Shown here piece after piece: positions 7,311 through 15,529 of a DNA stretch of 64,000 nt. Origin of the DNA: Nocardioides sp. YR527 (GTDB taxonomy: Bacteria; Actinomycetota; Actinomycetes; Propionibacteriales; Nocardioidaceae); assembly GCF_900101045.1 (NCBI RefSeq), contig NZ_FNFN01000004.1, positions 1 through 64,000 of the forward strand, read 5' to 3'. Positions within the stretch are counted from its first letter, which is position 1; each line of letters opens with the position of its first letter. A program made the position numbers and the translations under genes. The notes beneath the pieces were generated by a model. The model searched no databases and was not told the origin of the DNA. It saw only the letters and a list, made by a program, of their open reading frames with translations.

Positions 7311-9353
7311 TCAGCGGACCCTGACCGTGAAGGTGGCCGTGCGACCGTCCGAGGTCGTCACCGTGCCGCGATAGGTGCCCGGTCGCGCGTAGCGGTGCGA
7401 GGCGCTGATCCGGTAGACGCCCGCGGCGTGGAGCCCGTCGCGCGGGGCGGTCGTGGTGAAGGTCGCGGGTACGCCGGGGGTGCCGTCACCGAAGCGGACC
7501 GTCGCGTCGAGCGCGCCCGTGAGCGCGGAGCCGCCCAGGCCGTCGGCGTCGTCGACCGCGTCGACGGCGACCGTGGATCCGTCCGTCTTCGTGCCCGGTG
7601 CGGCGAGCAGACCTGCCGCGATCGTGGCCGGGGAGCCGTGGCGTACGACTGCATCGGTGCCGGTCACGGCGGTGGACCAGGCGGCGTGGGGGCCGTCGTA
7701 GAAGTTGGTGCCGGCGGTGTTGAGTCGGGTGCCGACGTCGGCGACTCGGCGGGCGAAGTCGGCCCCGTCGCGCAGCGACTCCTGGGTCCAGCCGACCTCC
7801 CCGTGCGCGAGGGCGCGCGGGAACATCATGAACTCCGCATCGCTCACGCCACGGACGGTCTCCGACCACAGCGGCGCCTCGGTGCCCAGGATGTCGTCGT
7901 CACCGACCCCCGGGATGACGTTCTCGGGGCTCCAGGCGTAGTAGTCCGGGAAGTCGCACGAGCCCGAGCACGCCCAGGACAGCCCGATCGGCGTCTTGGG
8001 GTTGTACTTCATGTCGAGGTACGACTTGTTGCCCGGTGAGACCAGCAGCTTGGCGCCGTCCTCGGTGATGGCGCGCTTGGCGAAGTCGGTCGAGCCGGCC
8101 CAGTACTGCACCCCGTCGCCGGGCGTGAGGGTCGTCTCCGAGTACTCGTTCCAGCCCAGCGTCTTCTTCCCGAGGTCGTGCACGATCTCCACGGCCCGCT
8201 TCTCGAAGTCGACATAGCCCTGGTGGCCGTAGCGGGCGGTCATGGCATGCGACTCGTCGCCACCGATGTGCAGGTAGTCGCCGGGGGTCATCTCGGCCAG
8301 TTGCGCGAAGACGTGCTGGACGAAGGTGTAGCTGACCTCGGCGTACGGGTCGAGATAGGAGTAGCCGACGTCGATCGTGCTGTTGACCGGCGCCACCGGC
8401 TCCGCGGCCGTGCCGGTGTGGCTCGAGCCCGCGGTGTTGAGCTGCGGGATCGCGTGCAGCGCCGCGTTGGTGTGGCCCGGGATGTCGACCTCGGGGACCA
8501 TCTCGATCTCGCGCTCGGCGGCGTAGGCGACCAGGTCGCGGTACTGGGACTGGGTGTAGTAGCCGGTGTGGCCGTCCAGGGCCTGGTAGGGGTTGGAGGT
8601 GACCGCCGTGCCGCCCGACTCCCGTGTCAGCGCCGTGTAGTCGATGTCGTCGCCGGCCGCGCGCCCGTCGTTGGTGATCTGGATGCGCCAACCCTGGTCA
8701 TCGGCCAGGTGGATGTGCAGGACCGACAGCTTTGCGGAGGCGGCGGCGTCGATGATCTGCTTGACCTCGTCGACGGTCTGGAACGACCGGGCGACGTCGA
8801 TCATGATCCCGCGGTAGCCGAACCGGGGCGCGTCGAGGATCTTCACGGCCGGCACGCTCCACCTCTGGTGCACGCGTACGGGCGAACTGGCGAAGGCCGG
8901 GAGCAGCTGGCGCAGCGTCTGGGTGCCGTTGAAGAGCCCGTGCCGGGTCGCCCCGCTGATCCGCAGACCCGAGCGGCCGGAGGAGAGGGCGTACGCCTCG
9001 GGGTTTCCCGCCACCTGGCCGTAGTCGGCACCGGGGTCGATGACCAGCTGCAGATCGGTGGGCTTCGGGCGCGTGGAGACGACCGGCAGGGCATAGCCGG
9101 TCGACGTACGGAGCGTGGTGGCGAGCAGGCGCCCGACCGCTGCGGCCTCCCCGCGGGCGAGGATGCGCGTGCCGGGGGTGAGGACGAAGTCGGGGCCGGA
9201 CTGCTCGGCCACCTGCACCGGGAGCGGGACCAGGCCGGGGACGGGGGAGTCGGGGGCGGAGGTGGGGGTGGATGCGGTGGCCACCGGGGCCATGGCGACC
9301 AGGCAGCCGGCGAGGCTCAGAGCGGCAGCTGCGGCGAGTATCGAGCGAGACAT
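7311..9353 (-). CDS. Secreted beta-N-acetylhexosaminidase, GH20 family
   Basis: Protein of 680 residues that releases terminal N-acetylglucosamine or N-acetylgalactosamine from chitin- or murein-derived glycans outside the cell. A Sec signal peptide (residues 1 to about 28, ending ...ATA-ST) is followed by a GH20 N-terminal alpha/beta domain and the TIM-barrel catalytic domain beginning near RGIMIDVARSF. The catalytic Asp-Glu pair is in HIGGDE (D366, E367). The C-terminal 100 residues look like a beta-sandwich (PKD-like). LAGC at residues 14-17 resembles a lipobox, so a lipoprotein form is possible. The start is supported by AGAGAGGA 7 nt upstream. The 133-bp upstream gap has an unusually A+T-rich stretch (9450-9477). 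Confidence 0.88.
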   Translation of the reverse strand: MSRSILAAAAALSLAGCLVAMAPVATASTPTSAPDSPVPGLVPLPVQVAEQSGPDFVLTPGTRILARGEAAAVGRLLATTLRTSTGYALPVVSTRPKPTDLQLVIDPGADYGQVAGNPEAYALSSGRSGLRISGATRHGLFNGTQTLRQLLPAFASSPVRVHQRWSVPAVKILDAPRFGYRGIMIDVARSFQTVDEVKQIIDAAASAKLSVLHIHLADDQGWRIQITNDGRAAGDDIDYTALTRESGGTAVTSNPYQALDGHTGYYTQSQYRDLVAYAAEREIEMVPEVDIPGHTNAALHAIPQLNTAGSSHTGTAAEPVAPVNSTIDVGYSYLDPYAEVSYTFVQHVFAQLAEMTPGDYLHIGGDESHAMTARYGHQGYVDFEKRAVEIVHDLGKKTLGWNEYSETTLTPGDGVQYWAGSTDFAKRAITEDGAKLLVSPGNKSYLDMKYNPKTPIGLSWACSGSCDFPDYYAWSPENVIPGVGDDDILGTEAPLWSETVRGVSDAEFMMFPRALAHGEVGWTQESLRDGADFARRVADVGTRLNTAGTNFYDGPHAAWSTAVTGTDAVVRHGSPATIAAGLLAAPGTKTDGSTVAVDAVDDADGLGGSALTGALDATVRFGDGTPGVPATFTTTAPRDGLHAAGVYRISASHRYARPGTYRGTVTTSDGRTATFTVRVR

Positions 9354-9486
9354 TCAACATTCCTCTCTGCCGCGGCGACGCGGCGAGTATCAAGAAGTTG
9401 TGCTGCTCCGGGCGAGCGTAGTGACGCGCCGGCCCCTCGACAGGGTTTTCGTAAATTCGCTCAACAAATTAATTCTTGCCCGGCAC

Positions 9487-9954
9487 TCAGCCCCGTGCCC
9501 AGGCGAGCTGCATGATCTCGTCGCCGTCGTGGAGGGTGCTGCGGTTGCTGGTGTCGGTGAAGCCGGTGCGCTCGTAGAGGCGCTGGGCGCGCCGGTTGTC
9601 GGTGCGGGTCCAGACGCTGAGGCCCTCCCAGCCGCGTGACTGGAGGTCGCGGATCATCTCGGTGCCGACGTGGGAGCCCCAGACGGCGGGGTCGACGAAG
9701 ACCATCGAGATGTGACCGTAGCCCGGCAGGGGTACGCCCTCGACCAGGTAGGTCTCGGCCACCAGCATCCCTGCCGGACGGGTGCCGTAGTGGGCGAGCA
9801 GTGCCAGCTCGGCGGCGTCCAGCTTCTCGCGGACCCGGCGGATCCGGGCCTCGGTGGCGGTGCGTCGGCGGGCGGCGTTGGCTGCCTGCCAGACGTCGAG
9901 CGCAAGAGCGCGCTGCTCGTCGCTGTCGATCTCGGCGACGATGATTCTCGGCAT
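9487..9954 (-). CDS. GNAT-family N-acetyltransferase
   Basis: Protein of 155 residues. The GNAT fold shows in the beta-4 strand GYGHISMVFVDP, the acetyl-CoA-binding loop region WGSHVGTEMIRDL (a degenerate Q/RxxGxG/A) and the C-terminal NRRAQRLYERTGF, the motif-B signature. Substrate is unknown. The start codon lies 8 bp after the stop of the zinc-ribbon gene, so the two are probably cotranscribed leftward. It does not resemble RimI closely enough to name it. Confidence 0.8.
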   Translation of the reverse strand: MPRIIVAEIDSDEQRALALDVWQAANAARRRTATEARIRRVREKLDAAELALLAHYGTRPAGMLVAETYLVEGVPLPGYGHISMVFVDPAVWGSHVGTEMIRDLQSRGWEGLSVWTRTDNRRAQRLYERTGFTDTSNRSTLHDGDEIMQLAWARG

Positions 9955-9962
9955 CTAGGCGG

Positions 9963-11075
9963 CTACAGCGTCATCAGCCAGATGCCGAGCACGAGCATCA
10001 CGATCATGAAGATCGCGCCCACCCACAGCAGCACGATCCAGGTCGAGGGGTTGTCCTCGGCCTCGGCGGCCATCAGCGAGGAGACGTACTCCTGCTGCGC
10101 GCCGTAGTCGCCGAAGTCCTGCTCGATCGGCTCCTGCTCGCCGACGTAGCCGTAACCGGTCTGCCAGTCGCCGGCGTCCTCGCCTGCGTAGGCGTCCTCC
10201 GCATAGCCGGTCGCGTAGGCGGGCTCGGTCTCGTAGATCTGCCCGGCCGCAGTCTCCTGCTCCTCGGGCGGGGCCCAGTGGCGGGCCCGCCCGTTGGGCG
10301 ACTCCTGGACGAGCATCCCGGAGGGCTGGACGAACGGCTGGTACGCCGCCTCGGCGGTGGCCTCGGAGACCGGCTCGGGCTCGGGGACGGGCTCGGGCCC
10401 GGGAAGGGGACCCGGCTCCGGGGTCGGGTCGGGGACCGGCTCGGGCTCCGGGACCGGGGTCGGTTCCGGGAAGGGCGAGGGGTCCGGGACGGGCGAGGGC
10501 TCGGGGTCGGGGATCACGGCCTGCTCCGCGACGGCCGGCTCGTGTGCCGGCGGGGGAGTGGTCGGCGGCGGGGCGGTCGGCGGTGCGTACGCCGGGCGGA
10601 CCGCGGTGGTCCCGTCGGGCTCGTCGTCGGTGTCGAGCTTCTCCTCGACGGAGGGCGCCTGGCGCCGCGAGGTGCGTTCGGTGGGCTCGTCGTTCGGGGC
10701 CGTGGAGGCCGCCGAGGATGCCGGACCCGGCAAGTCGTCGTCGCCGTAGGCGCTGATCCGAGGCAGGCTCAGTGAGGTCTGCTCCGCGTCAGGCACGTCC
10801 TCGACGGCCTCCGGGGCGGTCGACTCGACGGGCTTCCGGATCACGGTGGCCTCGTTGGGCTCGTCTTCAGCAGAGCTCATGGCTTCGGGCTTCGCTTCAG
10901 CAGAGTTGATGGCTTCGGGCTTCGCTTCAGCAGCGGACACGGGTGGCGTCCTTTCCTCTACATCGGTGGAGTCAGCCTCGGCTGTTCGGTCGGGCTCCGC
11001 GGCAACCTCGAGACCACACATCGGGCACGCCGCCTCATCGGACAGTCGGTGTCCACACTGTGCGCAGCTGCTCAT
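9963..11075 (-). CDS. Zinc-ribbon, Pro/Glu-rich, C-terminally membrane-anchored protein
   Basis: Protein of 370 residues with three parts. Residues 3-21 hold a zinc ribbon (CAQCGH...CPMCG). A long disordered acidic region follows, rich in Pro and Glu, with PEP/VPDP-type repeats in its second half. The last 25 residues form one hydrophobic helix (WIVLLWVGAIFMIVMLVL), giving a tail-anchored layout. I chose ATG 11075, which has GGGGGTGG 4 nt upstream and places the ribbon at the N-terminus; a TTG at 11117 is possible but has no support. The gene carries an internal 30-bp tandem repeat (10865-10934). Function unknown. Confidence 0.65.
   Translation of the reverse strand: MSSCAQCGHRLSDEAACPMCGLEVAAEPDRTAEADSTDVEERTPPVSAAEAKPEAINSAEAKPEAMSSAEDEPNEATVIRKPVESTAPEAVEDVPDAEQTSLSLPRISAYGDDDLPGPASSAASTAPNDEPTERTSRRQAPSVEEKLDTDDEPDGTTAVRPAYAPPTAPPPTTPPPAHEPAVAEQAVIPDPEPSPVPDPSPFPEPTPVPEPEPVPDPTPEPGPLPGPEPVPEPEPVSEATAEAAYQPFVQPSGMLVQESPNGRARHWAPPEEQETAAGQIYETEPAYATGYAEDAYAGEDAGDWQTGYGYVGEQEPIEQDFGDYGAQQEYVSSLMAAEAEDNPSTWIVLLWVGAIFMIVMLVLGIWLMTL
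10865..10934 (-). repeat. 30-bp tandem repeat inside the zinc-ribbon gene
   Basis: Two near-identical 30-bp units (10865-10894 and 10895-10924) and a partial third encode the repeated decapeptide AEAKPEAxxS. The period is a multiple of three, so copy-number change would keep the frame. Confidence 0.85.
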
Positions 11076-11119
11076 GCCACCCCCATGGCGTCGAAGATCA
11101 CTCCCGTGCGTTCCCAAGC

Positions 11120-12025
11120 CTAGGTCACCCGCCCTTGACCTTGGGCTGATGCCCGCAGATCACGGAGCAGGGGGATATCGGGGTTGTCGGCGTCGCGAGA
11201 GCCGGGAGTCTCCAGGATGAAGGGGACTCCGTCAGTCGCCGGATGCGCGAAGAGCTCCTCGAAAGCCGTCGTGCCGATGTGGCCGCGGCCGATCTGCTCG
11301 TGGCGGTCGAGGTGCTTGCCACGTACGTCCTTGGAGTCGTTGGCGTGGATCAGCCGGAGCCGGCCCGGGCCGCCGATCTCGACGATCCGCTCGACGCACG
11401 CGGTGGCGCCACCGGGCTCGTCCAGCGGGGCTCCGGCGGCGAAGACGTGGCAGGTGTCCAGGCAGATCCCGGCCTTGGGGTGGAAGTCGACGGCCGCCAG
11501 GTAGGCCGGCAGGTCCTCGACACCCGCACACAGCGAGCGCCCCTGGCCGGCGGTCGGCTCCAGCAGCAGCCACGGCGCGGTCTCGGCCTCGATGTCGTCG
11601 AGCACCGGCAGCAGCGCCTCGCGCACCTGCTTCATCGCGACGGCGTACTTCTCGCTCGCATCGCCGTCGGGCGAGACGAACGAGCCGGTGTGGACGACGA
11701 CCCCCTCGGCGCCGATGTCGGCGGCGCGGCGGAGGTTGTGGGCGACCAGGGCAGCCGACTTCTCGTACGTCGCCGGGGTCGGCGAGCCGAGGTTGACCAG
11801 GTAGGGAGCGTGGACGAAGGCACGCATGCCGCGTCGCTCGATCTCCGCCCGGAACGCCTTGTCCTCGGCCGGTTTCCCGGCCGAGAGCGCCCAGCCGCGT
11901 GGGTTGCCGACGAAGATCTGCAGGGTCTCGCCGCCGACCGCGTCGGTGTTGGCGAGGGCACCGGCGACCAGGCCCTTGCCGACCTGTACGTGGGTGCCGA
12001 TCGGATTGCGTGTGGCAGGGGTCAA
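11120..12025 (-). CDS. nfo: Deoxyribonuclease IV (AP endonuclease, Nfo family)
   Basis: Protein of about 301 residues that cleaves 5' to abasic sites in base-excision repair. The TIM-barrel zinc-ligand blocks of the endonuclease IV family are in order: IGTHVQVGKGL, FVHAPYLVNLGSP, VVHTGSF, LLEPTAGQG, ICLDTCHVFAAG, RLIHANDSK, GHIGTTAF and FILETPG. The start is uncertain: TTG at 12025 is the first usable codon after the kinase stop (12028), with CTG 12031 as the only upstream in-frame alternative. The open frame continues far upstream only as a shadow of the kinase gene. Translational coupling to the kinase is likely. Confidence 0.88.
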   Translation of the reverse strand: MTPATRNPIGTHVQVGKGLVAGALANTDAVGGETLQIFVGNPRGWALSAGKPAEDKAFRAEIERRGMRAFVHAPYLVNLGSPTPATYEKSAALVAHNLRRAADIGAEGVVVHTGSFVSPDGDASEKYAVAMKQVREALLPVLDDIEAETAPWLLLEPTAGQGRSLCAGVEDLPAYLAAVDFHPKAGICLDTCHVFAAGAPLDEPGGATACVERIVEIGGPGRLRLIHANDSKDVRGKHLDRHEQIGRGHIGTTAFEELFAHPATDGVPFILETPGSRDADNPDIPLLRDLRASAQGQGRVT

Positions 12026-12027
12026 GG

Positions 12028-14163
12028 TCAGTTCAGCCAGATCGTGATCTCGGAGCCGTACGGCGCCTCGCCCTCGGCGGGCTCCTGACGGGTCACGTAG
12101 CCGAGGCCGAGCGAGAGATCCTCCTGCTCCTCCTTGACCTTGAACCCGGCGGCCTCGAGTGCCTGCTTCGCGGCGTCCTTGTGGCTGCCGACGACGTTGG
12201 GAACCGGGACGGAGTCGGGGCCCTTGGCGACCACGAGGGTCACGGTCTCGCCGCGGGGGAGGGTGCCGGAGTTGGGGCTCTGGCTGAGCACGGTGCCCGG
12301 CTGGATCTCCTGGCTCTCCTCCTCCTCGATCTCGACCTTGAGACCGTCGGCCTCCAGCGACTTCTTGGCGCGGTCGGCGCTGCGGCCGGTCCAGTCGACG
12401 ATGGCGACCGGGGCCGGGCCCTTGCTGATCACGAGCACGATCGCCTTGCCGGGCCGCACCAGGGTGCCGGGGCGCGGCTGGGAGTTGATGACGTGGCCCT
12501 CGGGGACGTTGTCGTTGAACTTCTCGATCGGGTCGCCGACGCTGAGACCCATGTCGCGGATCTCGTCCTGGGCTTCGTCGGCGAGCATGCCCTTGACCTT
12601 GGGCACCGAGTATTCCTCCACGCCCCTGCTCACGCTGATCTCGACCGTCGATCCGGGCAGCGCCTTGTCGTCGCGGCCGGGGTCGGAGTCGATCACCACG
12701 CCCTTCTCGACGGTGTCGGAGAACTCGGTGTTGGCCGAGACCTCGAAGCCGGCGTCCTGCAGCTGCGTGGTCGCGGCGGCCTTGCTCAGGCCCGCCACCG
12801 ACGGCACCCGCTCGTAACGGCCGTCGATGAACCACCACAGCCCGCCCGCCACCAGCGCGACGGCCACCACGGCGGCGCCGATCGCGATCGGGCCCCTCCA
12901 CGTCGCCGGCATGCTCCAGCGCTGCTTCGGCTGCGTGGGGGTCGGGGCGATGCGTACGTTCTCCTCGGGCTCGCTCAGCGAGAGCCGAGCGCCCGCGGGG
13001 AGTCCGACGCCCGGGGGCGGTCCCTGCGGACCCGGGGGACGACCCGGCGGCGGACCGGACGGTCCGGCAGGCCCTGAGGGTCCTGACGGGCTGAGGCCGA
13101 GCGCGGGCAGCACCGCGGTCGTCTCGGAGCCGGACTCGTCGTGGAACCGTGCCGGGGAGTCGGCGCCGGCCTGGGCGCCCTGATCGGGTGCGCCGGCCCT
13201 GGGGAGTGCCAGGTCGGCGGTGAGGTCGGGGTCGTCGAAGATGCCCGCGGACAGGGTGGCCATGACGCGGTTGACCATGCGCAGCAGCACGCCGGCGTCG
13301 GCCGGGCGCAGCTCGGGGTCACGGGCGGTCGCGCGGGCGACGAGGGCGTCGACGTAGCGCGGGATGCCGGGAGCGGCCTTCGACGGCGGTGGGACGTCCT
13401 CGTGGACGTGCTTGTAGGCGACCTCGACGGGCGAGGGGCCGCTGTGCGGCTTGCGGCCGGTGAGCAGCTCGTAGAGGACGACGCCGGCGGCGTAGACATC
13501 GGTGCGCGGCCCGGACCTGGACTCGGTGACGAGCTCGGGCGCGAGATAGGAGACGGTGCCGACCAGGTTGCCGGTGGTGGCGTCGTTGGAGTTGTTGTTC
13601 ATCACCCGGGCCAGACCGAAGTCGGCGACCTTGACCCGCTGCGAGATCGAGGCGGCGCCGGTGGTGATGAGCACGTTCTCGGGCTTGATGTCGCGGTGCA
13701 CGATCCCGATCGCATGGGCGGCGGTCATCGCGCTCAGGATCGGCTCGATGTAGGCCAGCGCCTTCGCCGCGCCCAGCGGAGCCTGCGAGGCGATGGTGTC
13801 GCGAAGCGTGTGGCCCTCGATGTACTCCATCGCGAGGAAGGCGACGCCGTCGTCCTCGTCCTGGTCGTAGACGGCGACCACGTTGGGGTGGGAGAGCTTC
13901 GCGGCCGACCTGCCCTCGCGTACGAACCGCTCGGCGAAGTTGCCCTCCTCGTCGAGGTCCTGGTGCATGACCTTGACGGCGACGATGCGGTCCAGCCGCA
14001 TGTCGTGGGCGACGTAGACCGTCGCCATACCGCCCTTCGCGACCTTCTCGACGATCCGGTAACGCATCCCCAAGACCTTGCCCAGAAGGGGGTCGGATGC
14101 GGTAGCCGAGCCTCCGCCGTGGCGCCCGATGACGTCGTCACGGGGGTCCGCCTCACTAGCCAC
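12028..14163 (-). CDS. pknL: Membrane Ser/Thr protein kinase with four PASTA domains (PknL-like)
   Basis: Protein of 711 residues. A Hanks-type kinase domain occupies about residues 35-300, with a glycine loop KGGMATV, catalytic Lys64 (VAVK), HRDIKPEN and DFG. A Pro/Gly-rich linker follows, then one membrane helix (about 418-441) and four PASTA repeats to the C-terminus, which face the wall and may bind muropeptides or lipid II. GTG 14163 is chosen because AGGAGG sits 6 nt upstream; a longer frame to 14235 lacks such a site. The divergent neighbour is an Rv2175c homologue, the known PknL substrate in M. tuberculosis, hence PknL rather than PknB, which normally sits with rodA/pbpA. Mycobacterial PknL lacks PASTA repeats, whereas corynebacterial PknL has them. 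Confidence 0.88.
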   Translation of the reverse strand: MASEADPRDDVIGRHGGGSATASDPLLGKVLGMRYRIVEKVAKGGMATVYVAHDMRLDRIVAVKVMHQDLDEEGNFAERFVREGRSAAKLSHPNVVAVYDQDEDDGVAFLAMEYIEGHTLRDTIASQAPLGAAKALAYIEPILSAMTAAHAIGIVHRDIKPENVLITTGAASISQRVKVADFGLARVMNNNSNDATTGNLVGTVSYLAPELVTESRSGPRTDVYAAGVVLYELLTGRKPHSGPSPVEVAYKHVHEDVPPPSKAAPGIPRYVDALVARATARDPELRPADAGVLLRMVNRVMATLSAGIFDDPDLTADLALPRAGAPDQGAQAGADSPARFHDESGSETTAVLPALGLSPSGPSGPAGPSGPPPGRPPGPQGPPPGVGLPAGARLSLSEPEENVRIAPTPTQPKQRWSMPATWRGPIAIGAAVVAVALVAGGLWWFIDGRYERVPSVAGLSKAAATTQLQDAGFEVSANTEFSDTVEKGVVIDSDPGRDDKALPGSTVEISVSRGVEEYSVPKVKGMLADEAQDEIRDMGLSVGDPIEKFNDNVPEGHVINSQPRPGTLVRPGKAIVLVISKGPAPVAIVDWTGRSADRAKKSLEADGLKVEIEEEESQEIQPGTVLSQSPNSGTLPRGETVTLVVAKGPDSVPVPNVVGSHKDAAKQALEAAGFKVKEEQEDLSLGLGYVTRQEPAEGEAPYGSEITIWLN

Positions 14164-14276
14164 GCGATCCTCCTGTCTCCGGTCGGAGAAGTATTCCGGA
14201 CCGGGCAATGGTACGGACCAGCGGGTCCCACTCACGACTTTCCGGACCGGCTACCCGGGCCGGTAATGTGATCGTT

Positions 14277-14648
14277 ATGAGCGAGTTGCGGCTGGCAGAG
14301 CAGGATCTTGGGGTCTTGGTGGACGAGTGGATCGACTGGGCCACGGCCGCGTCGCAGCTCGGTGTGACGGTGGGGAAGGTGCGCACCATGATCCGCGAGC
14401 ACGAGCTCGCCGCGGCGGTGCCTCCGGGGGTGAAGGGCCAGCACATCCCGGCCCTGTTCATCCAGGACGGACTGCCGGTCAAGGGCCTGAGCGGGCTGCT
14501 GCACGTGCTCCACGACGGACGCTACGACGACCGCGAGATCATCGCCTGGCTCTTCCTCGACGACGACCTTCCCGGTCGCCCGATCGACGCGCTTCGGGAG
14601 AACCGCGGGTCGGAGGTCAAGCGCCGGGCCCAGGCCATGGCACTCTGA
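14277..14648 (+). CDS. Rv2175c-family DNA-binding protein (PknL substrate homologue)
   Basis: Protein of 123 residues. The N-terminal part (about 15-60) is a winged-helix-like segment, WATAASQLGVTVGKVRTMI, and the C-terminal part matches the Rv2175c C-terminal domain (FIQDGLPVKGLSGLLHVLHDG, DDREIIAWLF). In M. tuberculosis the homologue binds DNA and loses affinity when PknL phosphorylates it; here the kinase gene is divergent, 113 bp away. TAATGT (14264-14269) ends 7 nt before the ATG and no Shine-Dalgarno is visible, so a leaderless mRNA is likely. Regulatory targets are unknown. Confidence 0.82.
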   Translation: MSELRLAEQDLGVLVDEWIDWATAASQLGVTVGKVRTMIREHELAAAVPPGVKGQHIPALFIQDGLPVKGLSGLLHVLHDGRYDDREIIAWLFLDDDLPGRPIDALRENRGSEVKRRAQAMAL

Positions 14649-14682
14649 AGGCCGCCTGTTCCGTACGTCTCGGAGGAACCTC

Positions 14683-15099
14683 GTGAGGTCGAAGTCTGCC
14701 CTGGTTGGTCTGCTGCTCGCCGTCCTGATGGCGCTGGTCGCCGGATGCGGAGGCGGCTCCGGGGGTGACTCCGGCTCGGGAGGTGGCGGCAGGACCGGCA
14801 CCGACCCCGAGAGTGGGCTCGCCTGGATCGCGGAGGCCGACCTGCCGCCGGAGGGCGTGGAGACGCTCGAGCTGATCGACGCCGGCGGCCCGTTCCCCTA
14901 CCCGGGCAAGGACGGCAGCACCTTCGGCAACCGCGAAGGGATCCTGCCGCAGGAGGCGTCGGGCTACTACGCGGAGTACACCGTGCCGACGCCCGGCTCC
15001 GATGACCGCGGCGCACGGCGTATCGTCACAGGCGAGGGTGGGGAGTTCTACTTCACCGAGGACCACTACGAGTCGTTCTCACGGATCGACCGGGGGTGA
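14683..15099 (+). CDS. Secreted guanyl-specific ribonuclease (barnase / RNase Sa type), probable lipoprotein
   Basis: Protein of 138 residues. The signal sequence ends in the lipobox VAGC (Cys22), followed by a Gly/Ser linker and a microbial RNase domain. The catalytic set of the RNase Sa/barnase family is intact: Glu98 (YAEYTV), Arg112/113 (GARRIVTG) and His128 (EDHYESF). It should cleave single-stranded RNA after guanosine outside the cytoplasm. GTG 14683 has GGAGGA 5 nt upstream. The next gene, 7 bp downstream, encodes a barstar-family inhibitor. The lipid anchor is unusual, since known family members are mostly freely secreted; anchoring is inferred from the lipobox only. Confidence 0.88.
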   Translation: MRSKSALVGLLLAVLMALVAGCGGGSGGDSGSGGGGRTGTDPESGLAWIAEADLPPEGVETLELIDAGGPFPYPGKDGSTFGNREGILPQEASGYYAEYTVPTPGSDDRGARRIVTGEGGEFYFTEDHYESFSRIDRG

Positions 15100-15106
15100 T
15101 GGAGAC

Positions 15107-15529
15107 ATGAGTGGACTGGCAGGGCTTCTGGCCGGCAAGGTCGATCCCGGCGTGTATCGCTGGCACACCGAGCTGGCCGCGGCCGACCTCTCCGAGTCGG
15201 TGACCGGCGCCGGCTGGTCGCTGGCGCAGATCGCCGACGTGGCCGAGACCAAGGACGAGGTGCTCGGCGCCATCGGCGCCGCGCTGGGGTTCCCGGCCCA
15301 CTTCGGCCGCAACCTCGACGCGCTCTGGGACTCGCTTCGTGACCTCGCCGCGCCCACGGTGCTGCTGTGGGAGACGTGGGGGTGCGCTGCGTACGCGGAT
15401 CGTGCCGGCTTCGACAAGATCGTCCGGGTGCTCCAGGACCGGTCGGCGGAGATCTCCGAGAGCCGGCCGGCGTTCACCGTGCTGCTGCGCGGGGACGGTC
15501 CGGACACCGACCTGACCGACCTGGGCTGA
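15107..15529 (+). CDS. Barstar-family ribonuclease inhibitor
   Basis: Protein of 140 residues. The barstar core is recognisable in the second half: ALGFPAHFGRNLDALWDSLRDL, where the Asp/Trp helix normally fills the nuclease active site, followed by the strand VLLWETW. About 40 extra residues precede the core. Barstar is cytoplasmic and protects the producer against barnase before export. The ATG at 15107 has GGAG 3-6 nt upstream and follows the RNase stop by 7 bp, so the pair is an operon. Its TGA abuts the stop of the convergent molybdoenzyme gene; the two stops form the palindrome TGATCA (15527-15532). Confidence 0.87.
   Translation: MSGLAGLLAGKVDPGVYRWHTELAAADLSESVTGAGWSLAQIADVAETKDEVLGAIGAALGFPAHFGRNLDALWDSLRDLAAPTVLLWETWGCAAYADRAGFDKIVRVLQDRSAEISESRPAFTVLLRGDGPDTDLTDLG

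Noticed and set aside
8178..9515. 445-codon plus-strand open frame opposite the hexosaminidase
   Set aside because: Low-complexity Gly/Arg/Val translation; the GH20 enzyme on the other strand has catalytic residues and a signal peptide.
11120..12901. 593-codon minus frame suggesting a large fusion protein ending in endonuclease IV
   Set aside because: The first half is a frame-shifted shadow of the PASTA kinase; only the part from about 12025 matches endonuclease IV.
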